From contig NW_004754927.1 of NCBI RefSeq assembly GCF_000188695.1, positions 810,051-837,550 on the forward strand: a stretch of DNA of 27,500 nt, read 5' to 3'. Origin of the DNA: Salpingoeca rosetta (Eukaryota; Opisthokonta; Choanoflagellata; Craspedida; Salpingoecidae). A program made the position numbers and the translations under genes. Below, piece after piece: positions 24,971-27,500 of the stretch (within the stretch, counting starts at the first letter, position 1; every line of letters begins with the position of its first letter). Under the pieces are notes generated by a model. The model was not told the origin of the DNA. It did not search any database and worked only from the letters and a program-made list of their open reading frames with translations.

Positions 24971-27500
24971 GCCCCTCAGACGTGGCTGCACACCCACATC
25001 TGGCACACGAAGCGGTTCAAGATGGAGGCCTTGTGGGGATGGCGCATTCCCGTGCACGCAAACGAAAAGTCTGTTCGCGCCAACTACCGCTGGGTCAAAG
25101 GCGCCCACTGCACCATGGCAGACATGTCCTATTACAGCTGCTTCCAGCTCACGGGCGCCCGCAGCGCTGTTCGCGCCGCCCTGGGCGCCTGCCTCCCATA
25201 TCCACACCGCATCTTCGACGGACGAGAGCACCACCGCCTCATCACCCGCGTGCAGGCAGCAGGAGCAGCAGACAACACGGCCAGCACTGGCACAGCTGAC
25301 GACAACAAGGCAACTGCAGGCGCACACAAGCACGGCGAGCTCATTGGTGTCGTCTCTGTCATCGCCACCCCATGGGCCCCAGCACCACCAACCGCAGAAG
25401 CATCATCGTCGTCGTTGTCGTCGTCGTTGTCGTCGTTGTCGAGTGATTCCGAGTGCTCTGTGTGGGTTTGGGCGCATCCGTCCATTGCGGTGGACGTACA
25501 CACCGCCATTACCACCGCAGCAACAGCCACATCAACAACAGCAGCAGCAACAACAGCAGCAGCAACAACAGCAGCAGCAACAACAGCAGCAGCGCAGCAC
25601 GGAGCCACCACCACTCCAAGCACCAGCACCACCTCGACTGGCGGGAGGGTGAAGGTGGAGGACATGAGCGGAGAGTTGTGCCGGTTTCGCTTGGTTGGCG
25701 GTGCATCGCACGCGCTTCTTGTGCGCGCACTGCACGTTGCTGTTGATGGCGAGGAGGTGCAGGCACAGGACGACGGCAACAGCACTGATAATGGTGACGG
25801 TGATGATGGAGACAGGGGAGTTGTGAAAGACAAAGACGACACGGGAGAAGGTATCGTGGAAGATGGCGGTGGTGGTGGTGAGTGTGTCCATGATGGCAAT
25901 GATGACGATCATGATAACGACGATGATACTGCTGGTGGTGGTGGTGGTGGTTCTGAAGGTGTGCGGCAGATGAACACCTCACTGGATGATGGCAGGGCCG
26001 ATGTTGCTGGTGTTGATGCTGGTACACTGCGCACCCGCAGCGATACAGCGGTGTGGCAATCCCTGCGTGGCATGCGCGACCCGAGCCAGCTGTCGGCGGG
26101 CGCTGCGCTGTGTCTGACCGTGTGGGACCCGCGTCTTCGCTCCCCGTCATCCATCCACCCGCCAGACCAGCACGCCGTTCACACACAGGACACCGATGGT
26201 GACACGCAGGTTGGTTGGGTTGTGTTGGGGGCGGGAGAGGGGGAGGGACCAATGCCCATGGTCTATAGTATGTCGTGTCTGTATGTGCGTGTATGTGTAC
26301 GCATGTATGTATGTGCGTGTGTTGTATGTCGTGCGACTTCGTGTGGTTGTGAGTGAGTGAGTGAGTGAGTGTGTGAGTGTGTGAGTGTAATCATGTGTTG
26401 CGTGTGATTGCACATGTGACCTGTTTGCACTGTTGCAAGCGTTCCATTCACAGCTCATGATGTCATCAACACTCCCAACCCACCACCCCCACCACCAACA
26501 CCGCCGCCCACCAACACGAGCAGGCATGCCTGTTAGAGTGGATCACAACATCCACGGCCTCTCCGCTGTGGTCCCCCACCGCCCGCGCAGCTATCAACAC
26601 ATCCAAGCTCCCGCAGAAGATGCTCGACAGGCGCCGCAGCCGCGTTGTTGGCCGCGTTGGGGGCGACCTCCCACCCACTACGAAGGACTCGCTCCTCCCA
26701 CTCCTCCTCATCCAGCGACCAGGCAGCACAGCCTCAAGGTGCGCGTCGACATGTGTGTGTTTATGTGTGTGTTGATGTGTGTGTGTTGATATGTGTGTTG
26801 ATGTGTGTGGGTGTGGTTTTGTGTCAGCATGCGTTGAACATGTGTACGTGTCCAGACGTTGCGCCATGGCTGCTCTGTCTATGTGCACTGTTCATCGACT
26901 CCATCACCCTCATCCTCTTATTCCCCTCGTGTGCACGTGTGCTTTGTTTAGGCGCGCGTCCGTGTTTGCGGGCCCCGGGAGCGGGTATGCGTGCGGATGG
27001 GACGTGGTGCTGCCGTCGGCGTGGGCGCGGGAGGTGTGGCACTGCCTCGTCCACGCCGGCGCAAAGACGTGCGGCCTCCGTGATGTCAGACAGCACGCAA
27101 CAGAGCAGGTGTGCATGCCAGGGTTAGAGTGAGGGAATGAGTCAGTATGAATGCAAGTGAGTTTGGAAAGTGTGGGTGGCTTTGAGGAAGCGGGTGAATG
27201 TGTGTGTGTGCATGAGTGTGTGTGCGTGTGTACATGTTGTTGTTAACACTGTACACGAGTGCGCAAACATTTGGCCATGCACCAACGCTCATGTGTGTGC
27301 GCAATCTGGTGCGCTGTTGTGGGTGCTTACACGTTCGGGCCAACACTGCGTTGAATCAGGGCATGCTCGGGTTTCCGTTTGACTTTGTTGGCACGCGTGC
27401 ACAGCACTTGTGGCGTGCCCACACCAGCACCCAGGACCTGAGCAGGTGCGAGTCTGCCGGTTGTGTCACCGTCCAACATCTTCGTACCCCCCTTGCACGC
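23148..27500 (+). CDS. POP1: POP1, RNase P/MRP protein subunit (3' end beyond window)
   Basis: Exons: 23148-23360, 23633-23722, 24651-24785, 24980-26267, 26537-26738, 26952-27108, 27360-27445 and beyond; about 724 residues seen. POP1 is the scaffold protein of RNase P and RNase MRP, which process tRNA 5' ends and rRNA in the nucleus and nucleolus. Exon 2 carries the basic signature [17 protein letters not shown]; exon 3 is Arg/Lys-rich ([18 protein letters not shown]); exon 4 opens with [15 protein letters not shown] and [13 protein letters not shown], strongly diagnostic. The C-terminal POPLD part is seen as [11 protein letters not shown] in exon 5 and [14 protein letters not shown] in exon 6. 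Exon 4 carries Thr/Ala, Ser and Asp/Gly low-complexity inserts. Exons 1 and 2 exist twice (second set 23862-24074 and 24347-24436); either set gives the same protein. The exon 4/5 junction is the weakest: donor GTATGT at 26268 was chosen, but a donor at GACACGCAG joined to an acceptor after GAGCAG also keeps the frame. Confidence 0.92.
23746..23765. other. 20-bp junction between the tandem copies
   Basis: Unique sequence CCATCGGATTGTCGAACGCG separating copy A from copy B. It does not recur elsewhere in the window that I noticed. Such filler can arise at end-joining or template-switching junctions. Confidence 0.8.
23766..24459. repeat. Copy B of the 694-bp tandem duplication
   Basis: Second copy, carrying POP1 exon 1 (23862-24074) and exon 2 (24347-24436) directly upstream of POP1 exon 3. 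On the minus strand it retains only the first five cadherin codons, after which the frame runs into copy A intron sequence and stops, so it has no second cadherin gene. Confidence 0.96.
24437..24650 (+). repeat. POP1 intron 2 with GT repeats
   Basis: From copy B, the donor GTGAGTGAC leads into GTGTGC/TATGTG repeats at about 24458-24553; a pyrimidine tract (TTTCTTTTCCCCTTGG) and GAAAAAG form the 3' end. Intron phase 0. Confidence 0.85.
24786..24979 (+). repeat. POP1 intron 3, GT at the 5' end and CA at the 3' end
   Basis: The donor GTACATG is followed by (GT)n/(TATGTG)n up to about 24840; a pure CA run of about 26 units at 24917-24970 precedes the acceptor CCGCCCCTCAG. The two blocks are complementary. 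Confidence 0.9.
25536..25595 (+). repeat. (CAACAGCAGCAG)n repeat in POP1 exon 4
   Basis: Four to five near-perfect 12-bp units. In the POP1 frame it encodes repeating Thr-Thr-Ala-Ala-Ala; the other two plus-strand frames would give poly-Gln and Asn-Ser repeats, and all three are open here. Minus-strand frames are also open, which explains long spurious Leu or Cys runs there. Confidence 0.93.
26268..26536 (+). repeat. POP1 intron 4 with GT and GAGT repeats
   Basis: The donor GTATGTCG leads into TATGTGCG words and a (GAGT)n run at about 26350-26392. The 3' part is C/A-rich. Acceptor ambiguous between CTGTTAG (26536) and GAGCAG (26523). Confidence 0.65.
26739..26951 (+). other. POP1 intron 5
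   Basis: The donor GTGCGCG follows TCA-AG in exon 5 and is trailed by a GTTGATGTGTGT repeat; the acceptor GTTTAG gives an in-phase Arg-Arg-Ala-Ser junction into the GWDVVLP exon. Confidence 0.85.
27109..27359 (+). other. POP1 intron 6
   Basis: Bounded by the donor GAGCAG|GTGTGC and the acceptor TTGAATCAG, phase 0. It contains a GTGTGTGCATG block at about 27197-27233. The next exon ([18 protein letters not shown]) fits the region after the POPLD core. Confidence 0.75.

Overview
The window looks like nuclear DNA of a unicellular holozoan, most likely a choanoflagellate of the Salpingoeca/Monosiga kind. The reasons are spliced genes with short GT-AG introns, a very large transmembrane cadherin with EGF repeats (typical of choanoflagellates), opisthokont-type POP1 and CCP1 genes, and GC-rich exons against introns and spacers packed with (GT/CA)n microsatellites. 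The taxon is an inference; no rRNA or marker gene is present to settle it.

Layout. 1-2162: mostly non-coding, rich in CA repeats, with one possible terminal exon on the minus strand (1030-1275). 2163-4090 (+): a four-exon gene for a 440-residue protein with a WOPR (Gti1/Pac2-type) DNA-binding domain and a poly-Q tail region. 4091-5129: spacer between convergent genes. 5130-14370 (-): a 15-exon gene for a CCP1-type cytosolic carboxypeptidase (AGTPBP1 family, peptidase M14D) of about 1999 residues, with an ARM-like N-terminus, a huge acidic low-complexity linker in one 3.15-kb exon, and an intact zinc-peptidase catalytic core. 14371-15136: spacer. 15137-23066 (-): a three-exon gene for a 2421-residue single-pass cadherin with signal peptide, about 12-13 cadherin repeats, several EGF domains, one transmembrane helix and a 249-residue acidic tail; one exon is 6006 bp. 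23148-27500 (+, runs off the edge): POP1, the large protein subunit of RNase P/MRP, divergent from the cadherin gene with only 81 bp between start codons.

The four main gene models were built by hand. Exon lengths and intron phases close without a frame break in each, and residues line up with conserved motifs of the families. The genes act in different processes (transcription control, tubulin deglutamylation, cell-surface adhesion or capture, tRNA/rRNA processing); nothing suggests they form one pathway. They are four independent eukaryotic genes in a dense locus.

The most notable points are: a 694-bp perfect tandem duplication (23052-23745 and 23766-24459) that copies the cadherin/POP1 divergent promoter together with POP1 exons 1 and 2; the absence from the CCP1 gene of roughly 145 residues of the conserved pre-catalytic N-domain, exactly where a pure microsatellite intron lies (7640-7868), which suggests either real loss or a collapsed assembly; and a WOPR-domain regulator, a family best known from fungi, in a genome that otherwise looks holozoan.
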